A stretch of 44,251 nt of DNA from the NCBI GenBank assembly GCA_040755275.1, contig JBFMBE010000007.1:1-44251 (forward strand). The letters run 5' to 3'. A program made the position numbers and the translations under genes. Below the pieces are notes generated by a model. That model ran no database searches. It was not told the DNA's origin and saw only the letters and a list, made by a program, of their open reading frames with translations. Position 1 is the stretch's first letter; each line of letters begins with the position of its first letter. This DNA comes from Desulfatirhabdium sp040755275. GTDB lineage: Bacteria > Desulfobacterota > Desulfobacteria > Desulfobacterales > Desulfatirhabdiaceae. Positions 8,965-15,810 of the stretch are shown here, piece by piece.

Positions 8965-10035
8965 TCAATCGCACCTCCTCAGCACCTCGGCTGCAATGGC
9001 CTCCAGCGGCAGCACTTGATGAACGGCGCCCCGCTTGATGGCCTCGTGCGGCATGCCGAACACCACACAGGTGGCCTCGTCCTGAGCGATGGTGTAGGCG
9101 CCGGCTTCCTTCATTTCCAACATGCCGTTTGCGCCGTCATCCCCCATACCCGTCAGAATGACGCCGACGGCGTTTCGGGCTGCATAGCGAGCTGCGGAGC
9201 GAAAAAGGACATCCACCGACGGTCGATGTCGCGAAACGAGCGGCCCAGGTCGCACCTCCACATAATACCGTGCGCCGCTTCGCTTGAGCAGGGTATGCAG
9301 ATTCCCCGGAGCGATCAATGCCCTGCCGCGCAGAATGGTGTCTCCGTCCTCGGCTTCCTTGACCGAAATGCGGCACAGCTCGTCGAGTCGCTTGGCAAAG
9401 GATGCCGTAAAATGTTCGGGCATGTGCTGTACGATGACTATGCCGGGCGCATCCTGCGGGAGAGCTTCAAGCAGCACCCGGAGGGCTTCCGTCCCGCCCG
9501 TGGATGCGCCGATCACGATCACTTTTTCCGTCGTTTGGATCATGGCCCGGGAGGCCGGTTTTTCGATGACGGCATCCGCTGTGAGCTTGGGCTGGGATTT
9601 GGGAGATGTGGGAAGTCTGCGGGGTTTGGCCATGGCCGCAGCCTTGATGGCGTCACATATTCGAATGCTCGACTCCAACAGGAAGGTCTTGGTGCCGAGT
9701 TTGGGTTTCTGGATGATTTCTATGGCCCCGTACTCCAGGGCTTTCAGGGCTGTCTCCGACCCCTGTTCGGCCAGGCTGGAGCAAATGACCACCGGAATGG
9801 GGCATTGCGTCATGATCTTCTGCAGAAAGGTAATCCCGTCCATCCGGGGCATTTCCACATCGAGGGTGATGACATCGGGTAGTTCGGCCTTGATGCGCTC
9901 GGCGGCGATGAAGGGATCGGCCGCCGTACCCATCACGACGAGATCCGGATCGCTCGAAACGATGTCTGAAAGGGTCTGGCGCACCAGGGCGGAGTCGTCC
10001 ACGATGAGCACACGTATCGGCTTACCGGGTGTCAT
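8965..10035 (-). CDS. cheB: CheB, chemotaxis receptor methylesterase/deamidase response regulator
   Basis: A 356-aa protein of normal CheB length and order. The receiver is residues about 7-125, with VDDSALVRQ and phospho-acceptor Asp59 in TLDVEMPRMDG. A linker of about 45 residues leads to the effector, which has the catalytic triad: Ser in GASTGG, His in VQHMPEHF and Asp in GMGDDGANG. It removes methyl groups from MCP glutamates when phosphorylated by CheA. The ATG at 10035 overlaps the cheR stop as ATGA. A longer open frame to 10956 only shadows cheR and is rejected. A second CheB module occurs in the fusion at 397. Confidence 0.97.
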   Translation of the reverse strand: MTPGKPIRVLIVDDSALVRQTLSDIVSSDPDLVVMGTAADPFIAAERIKAELPDVITLDVEMPRMDGITFLQKIMTQCPIPVVICSSLAEQGSETALKALEYGAIEIIQKPKLGTKTFLLESSIRICDAIKAAAMAKPRRLPTSPKSQPKLTADAVIEKPASRAMIQTTEKVIVIGASTGGTEALRVLLEALPQDAPGIVIVQHMPEHFTASFAKRLDELCRISVKEAEDGDTILRGRALIAPGNLHTLLKRSGARYYVEVRPGPLVSRHRPSVDVLFRSAARYAARNAVGVILTGMGDDGANGMLEMKEAGAYTIAQDEATCVVFGMPHEAIKRGAVHQVLPLEAIAAEVLRRCD

Positions 10036-10886
10036 GACGAAACTTCCTTTCGGTAGATGGTGGGCGCTGCATACCGGAAGGGAATGTTCCGGTTGTGAAT
10101 ACTTTCGGCATGTCCCAGAAACAGGTATCCGTTCGGGTGCAGCATGTCCCAGAATTTCTGAACGATTTGCTCCTGTGTTGCCGTGTCGAAATAGATCAAC
10201 ACGTTCCGACAGAAGATGATGTGCATCGGCTCGCTGGTCGGCGGTTTGCGGTCGATGAGGTTGTATCGCTCGAATCGGATGAGGTTTCGGATTTCCGGGA
10301 CGATTTTGACGAGTTTTTGGGAAGGATCCCGGCTTTTCAGCAGATATTTCTTTCGCATGGGAAACGGTACAGGTGCGACGGCAGCCAGGTCGTAAACGGC
10401 TGCGCTTGCGGTGGCAAGGACGTGGGTCGAGATGTCGGTTGCAAGGATCGTGAAAGTGAAATTCGGCTGGATCTCTCCAACGTCCTGCAACACCATGGCA
10501 AGGGTATAGGGTTCTTCGCCTGTGGAGCAGGCGGCACTCCATGCACGGCAGGGTCGTCCGGGGCCGATCGCTTTGGATGCGATCATTTCCGGAATGGCCT
10601 TTCGGACCAGGTATTCGAAATGATGCGGCTCTCGAAAGAAATCCGTCTTGTGTGTCGTGACCGATTCGATCAAGTGTCGTATCTCCTTGCGCATGCCATC
10701 TTCGGAAAACAAGTGGGCGCAGTATTCCTGAAGGCTCTCGAAGGAAAGGGCACGCATCCGCTTTTGCAGCCGGCTCTCCAGGAGCGTTTTCTTGTTCGGC
10801 GTTAAATGAATGCCGCAGATTTGGTGGATGCAGCGGCTGAGCCGTTCGAAATCGTTGTCGGACAGATGACGATCGATCGAGTTCAT
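10032..10886 (-). CDS. cheR: CheR, MCP glutamate methyltransferase
   Basis: A 284-aa full-length CheR. The N-terminal helical domain (residues about 8-75) carries the basic stretch SRLQKRMRAL. The SAM-binding domain has SAACSTGEEPYTLAM, LATDIST and the FCRNVLIYFD strand. It transfers methyl from SAM to MCP glutamates, opposing CheB, whose gene it overlaps by ATGA. No strong Shine-Dalgarno precedes the ATG at 10886; the upstream gap contains a strong GCAGGGGCGAA hairpin instead. This is the only complete stand-alone CheR of the three CheR modules in the locus. Confidence 0.96.
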   Translation of the reverse strand: MNSIDRHLSDNDFERLSRCIHQICGIHLTPNKKTLLESRLQKRMRALSFESLQEYCAHLFSEDGMRKEIRHLIESVTTHKTDFFREPHHFEYLVRKAIPEMIASKAIGPGRPCRAWSAACSTGEEPYTLAMVLQDVGEIQPNFTFTILATDISTHVLATASAAVYDLAAVAPVPFPMRKKYLLKSRDPSQKLVKIVPEIRNLIRFERYNLIDRKPPTSEPMHIIFCRNVLIYFDTATQEQIVQKFWDMLHPNGYLFLGHAESIHNRNIPFRYAAPTIYRKEVSS

Positions 10887-10909
10887 CGCGAATCGGTTTC
10901 GGATCGTGT

Positions 10910-10966
10910 GCAGGGGCGAAGCAGCATTCGCCCCTGCGGTTATTCCAGTGGGTCATTCGCCCCTGC
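10910..10966. repeat. GCAGGGGCGAA palindrome between cheW and cheR
   Basis: GCAGGGGCGAA (10910-10920) and TTCGCCCCTGC (10927-10937) form an 11-bp perfect stem with a 6-base loop. A second TTCGCCCCTGC lies at 10956-10966 and forms the last codons of cheW (giving the C-terminal Arg-Gly-Glu). REP-like repeats with a GGGGC core are common in bacterial intergenic regions. Confidence 0.8.
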
Positions 10967-11450
10967 GTTCCGCCGAATGCTGCAGGAGGCTCACTTCGTT
11001 GGACGAAAACACCCTGTCGATATCGAGAATGATGATCAACTGATCGTTTCGCTTGCCGATTCCTTTGATGTACTCCGTTTTCCAGCGGGTGCCCATTCGT
11101 GGCGGTGGTTCGATCTGGGCAGCCTCCATTTCGAAGACTTCCTGAACCGAATCCACCAGTGCGCCCAGCACGATCTTGTCGTCATCCACGGATATCTCCA
11201 TCACCACGATGCAGGTGTCTACGGTTCTTTCGGTTTTGGACAGTCCGAATTTGAGGCGCATGTCCACGATCGGGACCACATTGCCCCGCACATTGATCAC
11301 CCCCCGCATGAAGTCCGGGGTGCCTGGCACCTTGGTGGCAGGTGTGAAATCCAGAATTTCCCGAACGTTTGCCACATCGACGGCGAAGATCTCTTCTTCC
11401 AACTTGAAGGTCAAGTATTGTGCCGATTCGGTGATGCCGGATACACTCAT
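10953..11450 (-). CDS. cheW: CheW, chemotaxis coupling protein
   Basis: A 165-aa CheW-domain protein that links chemoreceptors to CheA. It shows the SH3-like CheW pattern: YLTFKLEEEIFAVDVANVRE, then MRGVINVRGNVVPIVDMR, then LGALVDSVQEV. The ATG at 11450 is preceded by AAGGAG at suitable spacing; the longer frame to 11576 runs back into the MCP gene and is rejected. It lies 31 bases after the MCP. Its last codons lie in a GCAGGGGCGAA repeat unit, so the C-terminus may have been altered by that repeat. Confidence 0.96.
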   Translation of the reverse strand: MSVSGITESAQYLTFKLEEEIFAVDVANVREILDFTPATKVPGTPDFMRGVINVRGNVVPIVDMRLKFGLSKTERTVDTCIVVMEISVDDDKIVLGALVDSVQEVFEMEAAQIEPPPRMGTRWKTEYIKGIGKRNDQLIIILDIDRVFSSNEVSLLQHSAERRGE

Positions 11451-11481
11451 GAGGCCTTCTCCTTCCTGTTGGGGTTCGACA

Positions 11482-14292
11482 TCAGTATTTTTCGAATTCC
11501 GAGTCCGGTATCTCCTTCTTGCCGTGCCCGTCGTGCAGGTCCAGCGAAAAACCCCGCTGCACATCGCTGGGTGCAACGATGCGTGCGCCAGGGAGTTTGT
11601 CGGATCCCTTTCGAGTCAATTGCGAGGCATCGGTCTTCGGTCGCTGCTCCAGAAGTCCGCGAGGCTTTGGGGTGGGGGCGATCCGCCTGGTTCTGGTCTT
11701 CGCTCCACTCTGATCGGTCCGGAAATAGGCGGATGATTGCTGCAGTTCTTCCGCCTGAGCGTCGAGCTCTGTGGCTGTAGCGGCCATTTCTTCGGCGGCT
11801 GCGGCGTTTTGTTGAATGACCTGATCGAGCTGCTGAATGGCCTTGTTGATTTGTTCGGCTCCGGCCTTTTGTTCGTTGCTGGCGGAAGTGATTTCCTGGA
11901 CCAGATCTGCGGTTTTCTGAATGGCTGGAACGATGCTGTTGAGTAAATCACCGGCATGTTCGGCAATCTGCACACTGGAAGCGGACAGGCGGTTGATTTC
12001 GCCGGCTGCCGTCTGGCTTCTTTCGGCGAGCCTGCGGACTTCAGCCGCGACGACGGCGAACCCCTTACCGTGTTCGCCCGCCCGGGCAGCCTCGATGGCT
12101 GCATTCAGGGCCAACATGTTGGTCTGGCGAGCGATTTCCTCGATGATGGAAATCTTGTTGGCGATCTCCTTCATGGCGCTGACCGTTTCGGAGACGGCTT
12201 TTCCGCCTTCTTTGGCGTCTTCGGCGCATTTGACGGCGATTTTTTCCGTCTGCTGTGCATTGTCCGCATTCTGCATGATGTTGGAGGTCATCTGCTCCAT
12301 CGAGGAGGAGACTTCCTCCGCAGAGGCCGCCTGCTCGGTTGCGCCCTGGGAAATTTGTTCGGTCTTGGCGTTCATTTCCTGGCTGCGGATTGCCACGTTG
12401 TCCGCCGCGCTCTGGACGTTCTTCACCACTTCGGTCAGTTTGTCCACCATGCGGGAAAGCGACTGGATCAGCCGGTCGTGCTCGGAGCGCTGCCGGATGT
12501 CCACCATGAGGTTGCCGTCCGCGATATGCTCGGCTACTGTCGTGATCTCGTTCATCGCGTCGATCAGAACGTTGAGGTTGTTCTTGATCTCGTTGAAATC
12601 GCCGTTGTAGTTGTCCGTGATCTTCGGCGGGATGTCGCCCTTGCTGATGCGATCCACATATTCGGCAGCCACGTTGAGCGGGCCGATGACGGCATCGAGG
12701 GTGTCGTTGACACCCTGAACGATCTTTCGGTAATCGCCCTGGTGTTTGGAGGCATCGGCTCGGGTGGCCAGTTTTCCGGCGATGGCGGCATCGACCAGCA
12801 TCTTGGCATCGGATACCAGCGCCTTCAAATTGGAGCGAACCTGTTCGATCGTTTCATTGATAAATGCCTTCTTGCCGGGGAACCGTTCCAGCGGTGCATC
12901 GAAGTTGCCTTCTCCAAAGGCTTTCACACAGGCCATCGCCTGTTTTTTCACCGCAATATGTCCAAAGACCATTTTGTTGACTCCGGCCGCCATATCCCGA
13001 TATGCACCCTGGAATACACCTTCATCGATTTTGACATCGATGTCTCCCAGATCGTGCTGGTTCGACATGGCATTCATCCTGTTGATCAGGCCATTCAGCG
13101 AATCGATGCATTGGTTGATGTTGTTCTTGATTTCGTTGAAATCTCCGTTGTAGCTGTCCGTGATCTTCGGCGGGATGTCGCCCTTGCTGATGCGATCGAT
13201 GTATTCGGCAGCCACGTTGAGGGGGCCGATGACGGCATCGAGGGTGTCGTTGATACCCTGAACGATCTTCCGGTAATCGCCCTGGTGCTTGGAGGCATCG
13301 GCTCGGGTGGCCAGTTTTCCGGCGATGGCGGCTTGGACCAACAGGTTGGCGTCGGCCAACAGCGCGTTGAGATTGGAGATGCATCCGTTGAGGTTGTTCT
13401 TGATTTCATTGAAGTCGCCCTTGTATTCGTCGGTGATTTTCGGCGGGATGTCGCCCTTGCTGATGCGATCGATGTATTCGGCAGCCACGTTGAGGGGGCC
13501 GATGACGGCATCGAGGGTCTCGTTGAACCCGACGATGATGCTCCGGAACTCGAAATTGGTTTTTTCAGGATCGGCTCGGGTGGCCAGCCTTCCGGCGACT
13601 GCCGCATCCACCAGGTTCTTCACCTCTCCCATGAGGTTCTGGATGATATTCTTGATGTTGCTGCTGATCATAAAACCCAGACCCAACGCAAGGATCAATC
13701 CAACGGCGATCAATGCAATCATGGTGTATACGGCGCTATTGGCGATCCTGGTGTTCTCGTCCGCGATGATCTTTCCCTGTTTGATCTTGGAGCGCAGCAT
13801 CTCTTCCACCACGTTTTGCTCGTTCCGGGAAGCGACTGCGGCATCTCCTTCTAAAACGGCGATGGCTTCATCGATTTTGCCCTGTTCCGTCAGTGTTATC
13901 ATCCTGTCCAACTGAGCACCATAAGCCAGCCGGGCTTTCTTGAAATCATCGAACAGTTTCCGGCCTTCATCGGTGAAGATGGTCTTTTCGTAGGATGCAG
14001 ATGCTTCCGTGATCTGATTGCGCAGTTCCGCTATCCGTTGTTTGAAGACCATCCGCTTTTCAGGTGTCTTGGCATGGATCAAATCCCTTGAATTCACCCG
14101 AACCCGCTGAAAATTGGTGGAAATGTCGGCCAGTTCACCGAGAGGAACAGCGACACGTTCGTAGAGCTTGGTGTCAGCGTCGTCAATGGTTTGGATCTTG
14201 ACGATGCCCACGGCGCCGATGATGGTAGCGATCAGCACCATGGTGATGAAACCGAAAAGTGTTTTCGTACCAAGTTTGATGTTCTTGAACAT
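11482..14292 (-). CDS. Methyl-accepting chemotaxis protein with HAMP-type repeat array
   Basis: A 936-aa chemoreceptor. A first membrane helix (residues about 12-32) precedes a four-helix-bundle sensor domain and a second membrane helix (about 187-210). HAMP-like repeats with the recurring phrase NVAAEYIDRISKGDIPPKI (three copies) and a divergent unit (IAVKKQAMACVKAFGEGNFD) follow. The signalling hairpin has the canonical tip NMLALNAAIEAARAGEHGKG, flanked by methylation-helix-like Gln/Glu/Ala-rich stretches. The tail is basic and has no NWETF-type CheR tether. AAGGAG precedes the ATG. cheW follows 31 bases downstream, so this is probably the main membrane input of the CheA pathway. The sensed ligand is unknown. 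Confidence 0.95.
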   Translation of the reverse strand: MFKNIKLGTKTLFGFITMVLIATIIGAVGIVKIQTIDDADTKLYERVAVPLGELADISTNFQRVRVNSRDLIHAKTPEKRMVFKQRIAELRNQITEASASYEKTIFTDEGRKLFDDFKKARLAYGAQLDRMITLTEQGKIDEAIAVLEGDAAVASRNEQNVVEEMLRSKIKQGKIIADENTRIANSAVYTMIALIAVGLILALGLGFMISSNIKNIIQNLMGEVKNLVDAAVAGRLATRADPEKTNFEFRSIIVGFNETLDAVIGPLNVAAEYIDRISKGDIPPKITDEYKGDFNEIKNNLNGCISNLNALLADANLLVQAAIAGKLATRADASKHQGDYRKIVQGINDTLDAVIGPLNVAAEYIDRISKGDIPPKITDSYNGDFNEIKNNINQCIDSLNGLINRMNAMSNQHDLGDIDVKIDEGVFQGAYRDMAAGVNKMVFGHIAVKKQAMACVKAFGEGNFDAPLERFPGKKAFINETIEQVRSNLKALVSDAKMLVDAAIAGKLATRADASKHQGDYRKIVQGVNDTLDAVIGPLNVAAEYVDRISKGDIPPKITDNYNGDFNEIKNNLNVLIDAMNEITTVAEHIADGNLMVDIRQRSEHDRLIQSLSRMVDKLTEVVKNVQSAADNVAIRSQEMNAKTEQISQGATEQAASAEEVSSSMEQMTSNIMQNADNAQQTEKIAVKCAEDAKEGGKAVSETVSAMKEIANKISIIEEIARQTNMLALNAAIEAARAGEHGKGFAVVAAEVRRLAERSQTAAGEINRLSASSVQIAEHAGDLLNSIVPAIQKTADLVQEITSASNEQKAGAEQINKAIQQLDQVIQQNAAAAEEMAATATELDAQAEELQQSSAYFRTDQSGAKTRTRRIAPTPKPRGLLEQRPKTDASQLTRKGSDKLPGARIVAPSDVQRGFSLDLHDGHGKKEIPDSEFEKY
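12577..13605 (-). repeat. Intragenic direct repeats encoding the MCP HAMP array
   Basis: Three copies of about 213 bp lie at 12577-12790, 13120-13332 and 13393-13605, all in the MCP frame. The first two are nearly identical at DNA level, including silent positions; the third is more diverged at its left end. Unit spacing is 273 bp and 543 bp. The conservation implies recent duplication or gene conversion between repeats. Confidence 0.88.
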
Positions 14293-14415
14293 GGGTTTTC
14301 TCCTTGTCAGGTTATCGGTCGATGGATGGTGGTTCTGTTATTACCTATTTCAAGGTCGATCAGAACGTTTTGATCATCACAGGCCTCCTTTCCGGAAAAG
14401 CTTCCAGGCCTCGTT

Positions 14416-15018
14416 TCATCGTTTTCGATACAATGGGTTGTTCGGAGTCACCTGCTCGAAGAGGTGACTGACTTCCTGGGGCAGCTTCTGAGTATGCTCG
14501 GTTGTGAAATAACCGCCTGGAAGAAGTGCCCTGTGGAACATTTTGATGACCTCGACCCGCTCGGCATGCTGAAAATGCAGCAGCACATTCTTGCAGACGA
14601 TCAGGCAAAAATCGGTGCCGATGGGTTGATAGCTCAACAGGTCGTGGTATTCGAACTGAACCTGGTTGCGCAGGTGTTCTACGACCCGAAAATGATCGGG
14701 TTTTTCGGCAGGTACGAAATATTTTTCGAGGATGCCCTCGGGCATTCGTTTGAGCTCATCGTAGTGGTAGACAGCCGTTTTGACGACATCACCGAAATGG
14801 TTGGCACTGTCATAGTCTGTGGCGTACAGACGTAGGTTTTTGAATGCGAATTTGCCCATTCTTTCGGCCAGCACGATGGCGATGGTGTAGGTTTCCTGTC
14901 CGAGGGCGCAGCCCGCATCCCATACCTTGAAACGCATTCTGCCACTGCCGAATTCCACGGCGTATTCAACGGCCTTCTCGATGACCGGAAGGTCCCGGAA
15001 AAAGAACGTAAAAGCCAT
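14416..15018 (-). CDS. CheR-like methyltransferase lacking the N-terminal domain
   Basis: A 200-aa protein that aligns by motif only to the catalytic half of CheR: it opens at the FFRD position, then has DAGCALGQETYTIAI (SAM loop), LYATDYD and CKNVLLHF. The CheR N-terminal helical domain is absent, and the upstream gap to the previous gene is only 28 bases, so no remnant can be encoded there. The SAM loop reads GCALGQET rather than GCSTGEEP, so the substrate may differ from ordinary MCP sites. A GAGG-type Shine-Dalgarno precedes the ATG at 15018. It sits between the metallo-beta-lactamase protein and the MCP. It may be a diverged methyltransferase for one receptor, or a non-catalytic binding protein. 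Confidence 0.85.
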   Translation of the reverse strand: MAFTFFFRDLPVIEKAVEYAVEFGSGRMRFKVWDAGCALGQETYTIAIVLAERMGKFAFKNLRLYATDYDSANHFGDVVKTAVYHYDELKRMPEGILEKYFVPAEKPDHFRVVEHLRNQVQFEYHDLLSYQPIGTDFCLIVCKNVLLHFQHAERVEVIKMFHRALLPGGYFTTEHTQKLPQEVSHLFEQVTPNNPLYRKR

Positions 15019-15046
15019 CCCTCATATCCTCGTTTCTATCTTGGTT

Positions 15047-15682
15047 TCAATCCCGCAAGCATTTCCGGACATTGCGAAGCGACTCGAACAGCCGATCGCT
15101 GACATGGTGCCGAAGCGGTTCACCGTGACCGAAATAAATGATGTTGACCTTACGATAGCAGATGGACTTCAGGGCTTCATAAAACCGTCTTTCGTAACTG
15201 GCGTCCGTCGTCTGGACGATAATGGGTGTGTCTCCCACAAACAGCGCCCCGGTATCCGGGTTGTAGAGGCAGATCGAATCCTCGGTGTGGCAGGGCGTGT
15301 GGATGACTTCGAGCAGGGCATCACCCGCCCGGATCACCTCCCCGTTTTTCAGAACTCGGTTGACGCCGTCGATGTAATGCGAAAAGGCCATCACCGTCGG
15401 TCGATAGGCTTCGATGATGAATGGAAGAATCGCCGTGTGATCGGAGTGGCCGTGAGTCAGAATCACCTGATCGATCTTGTTCTTTCCGACTCCGGTGGGC
15501 GTGCTTTCCAGGGTTTCGATGATCGATGGATCACTCCCAACGTCGATCAGGGTGTTTACGTCTTTGATTCGTTTCCAGTCGCCCAGAAGCAGATAGACAT
15601 TGGAGGTATAGAGATGGTTGTGTCCTTTGACGGATAGAATCTGCATCAGGTGTTTTACAGCTTTCTGATCATCGAGGTTCAT
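15047..15682 (-). CDS. Metallo-beta-lactamase-fold protein in the chemotaxis operon
   Basis: A 211-aa single-domain protein with the metal motif THGHSDH (HxHxDH), a second His in TPCHTED, an Asp in FVGDTP and a terminal His in YFGHGEP. This is the ligand set of a dinuclear metallo-beta-lactamase fold. The start is uncertain: the ATG at 15682 begins the conserved-looking protein but has a palindrome in place of a Shine-Dalgarno, and an in-frame ATG at 15730 would translate that palindrome. It lies 128 bases after cheA and 28 before the CheR-like gene. A metallo-beta-lactamase-family di-iron protein (ODP) is known as an oxygen/iron sensor in spirochaete chemotaxis. ODP uses HxExDH ligands, so equivalence here is only a hypothesis. 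Confidence 0.85.
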   Translation of the reverse strand: MNLDDQKAVKHLMQILSVKGHNHLYTSNVYLLLGDWKRIKDVNTLIDVGSDPSIIETLESTPTGVGKNKIDQVILTHGHSDHTAILPFIIEAYRPTVMAFSHYIDGVNRVLKNGEVIRAGDALLEVIHTPCHTEDSICLYNPDTGALFVGDTPIIVQTTDASYERRFYEALKSICYRKVNIIYFGHGEPLRHHVSDRLFESLRNVRKCLRD

Positions 15683-15684
15683 TA

Positions 15685-15714
15685 GGCCTATAGGTCCTAT
15701 ACGTCCTATAGGCC
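15685..15714. repeat. TATAGG palindrome immediately upstream of the metallo-beta-lactamase start
   Basis: GGCCTATAGG (15685-15694) and CCTATAGGCC (15705-15714) are a perfect 10-bp inverted repeat around TCCTATACGT, itself made of the same CCTATA unit. It ends two bases from the ATG, where the ribosome binding site should be. Confidence 0.8.
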
Positions 15715-15753
15715 ATTGAAATCCCATCATGCTTCAACACTTGTTTCTAACAC

Positions 15754-15809
15754 ACCGCCCACTGCCCACCGCCCACTGCCGACTGCCGACTGCCCACTGC
15801 CGACTGCCG
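15754..15809. repeat. Tandem heptamer array (ACTGCCC/ACTGCCG), 8 units
   Basis: Eight 7-bp units, two of them ACCGCCC, lie directly after the cheA stop codon. They belong to the same family as the array at 8901. Confidence 0.9.
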
Positions 15810-15810
15810 A

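Noticed and set aside
10036..10956. N-terminal extension of cheB to 10956
   Set aside because: It lies in another frame of cheR, has no domain, and the ATGA overlap with a normal CheB N-terminus explains the real start.
11956..13854. Plus-strand open frame of 632 codons
   Set aside because: Antisense shadow of the MCP; its apparent repeats simply mirror the HAMP repeats.
8901..15809. Heptamer arrays as a possible CRISPR
   Set aside because: Units are contiguous 7-mers without spacers, and no cas gene is present.
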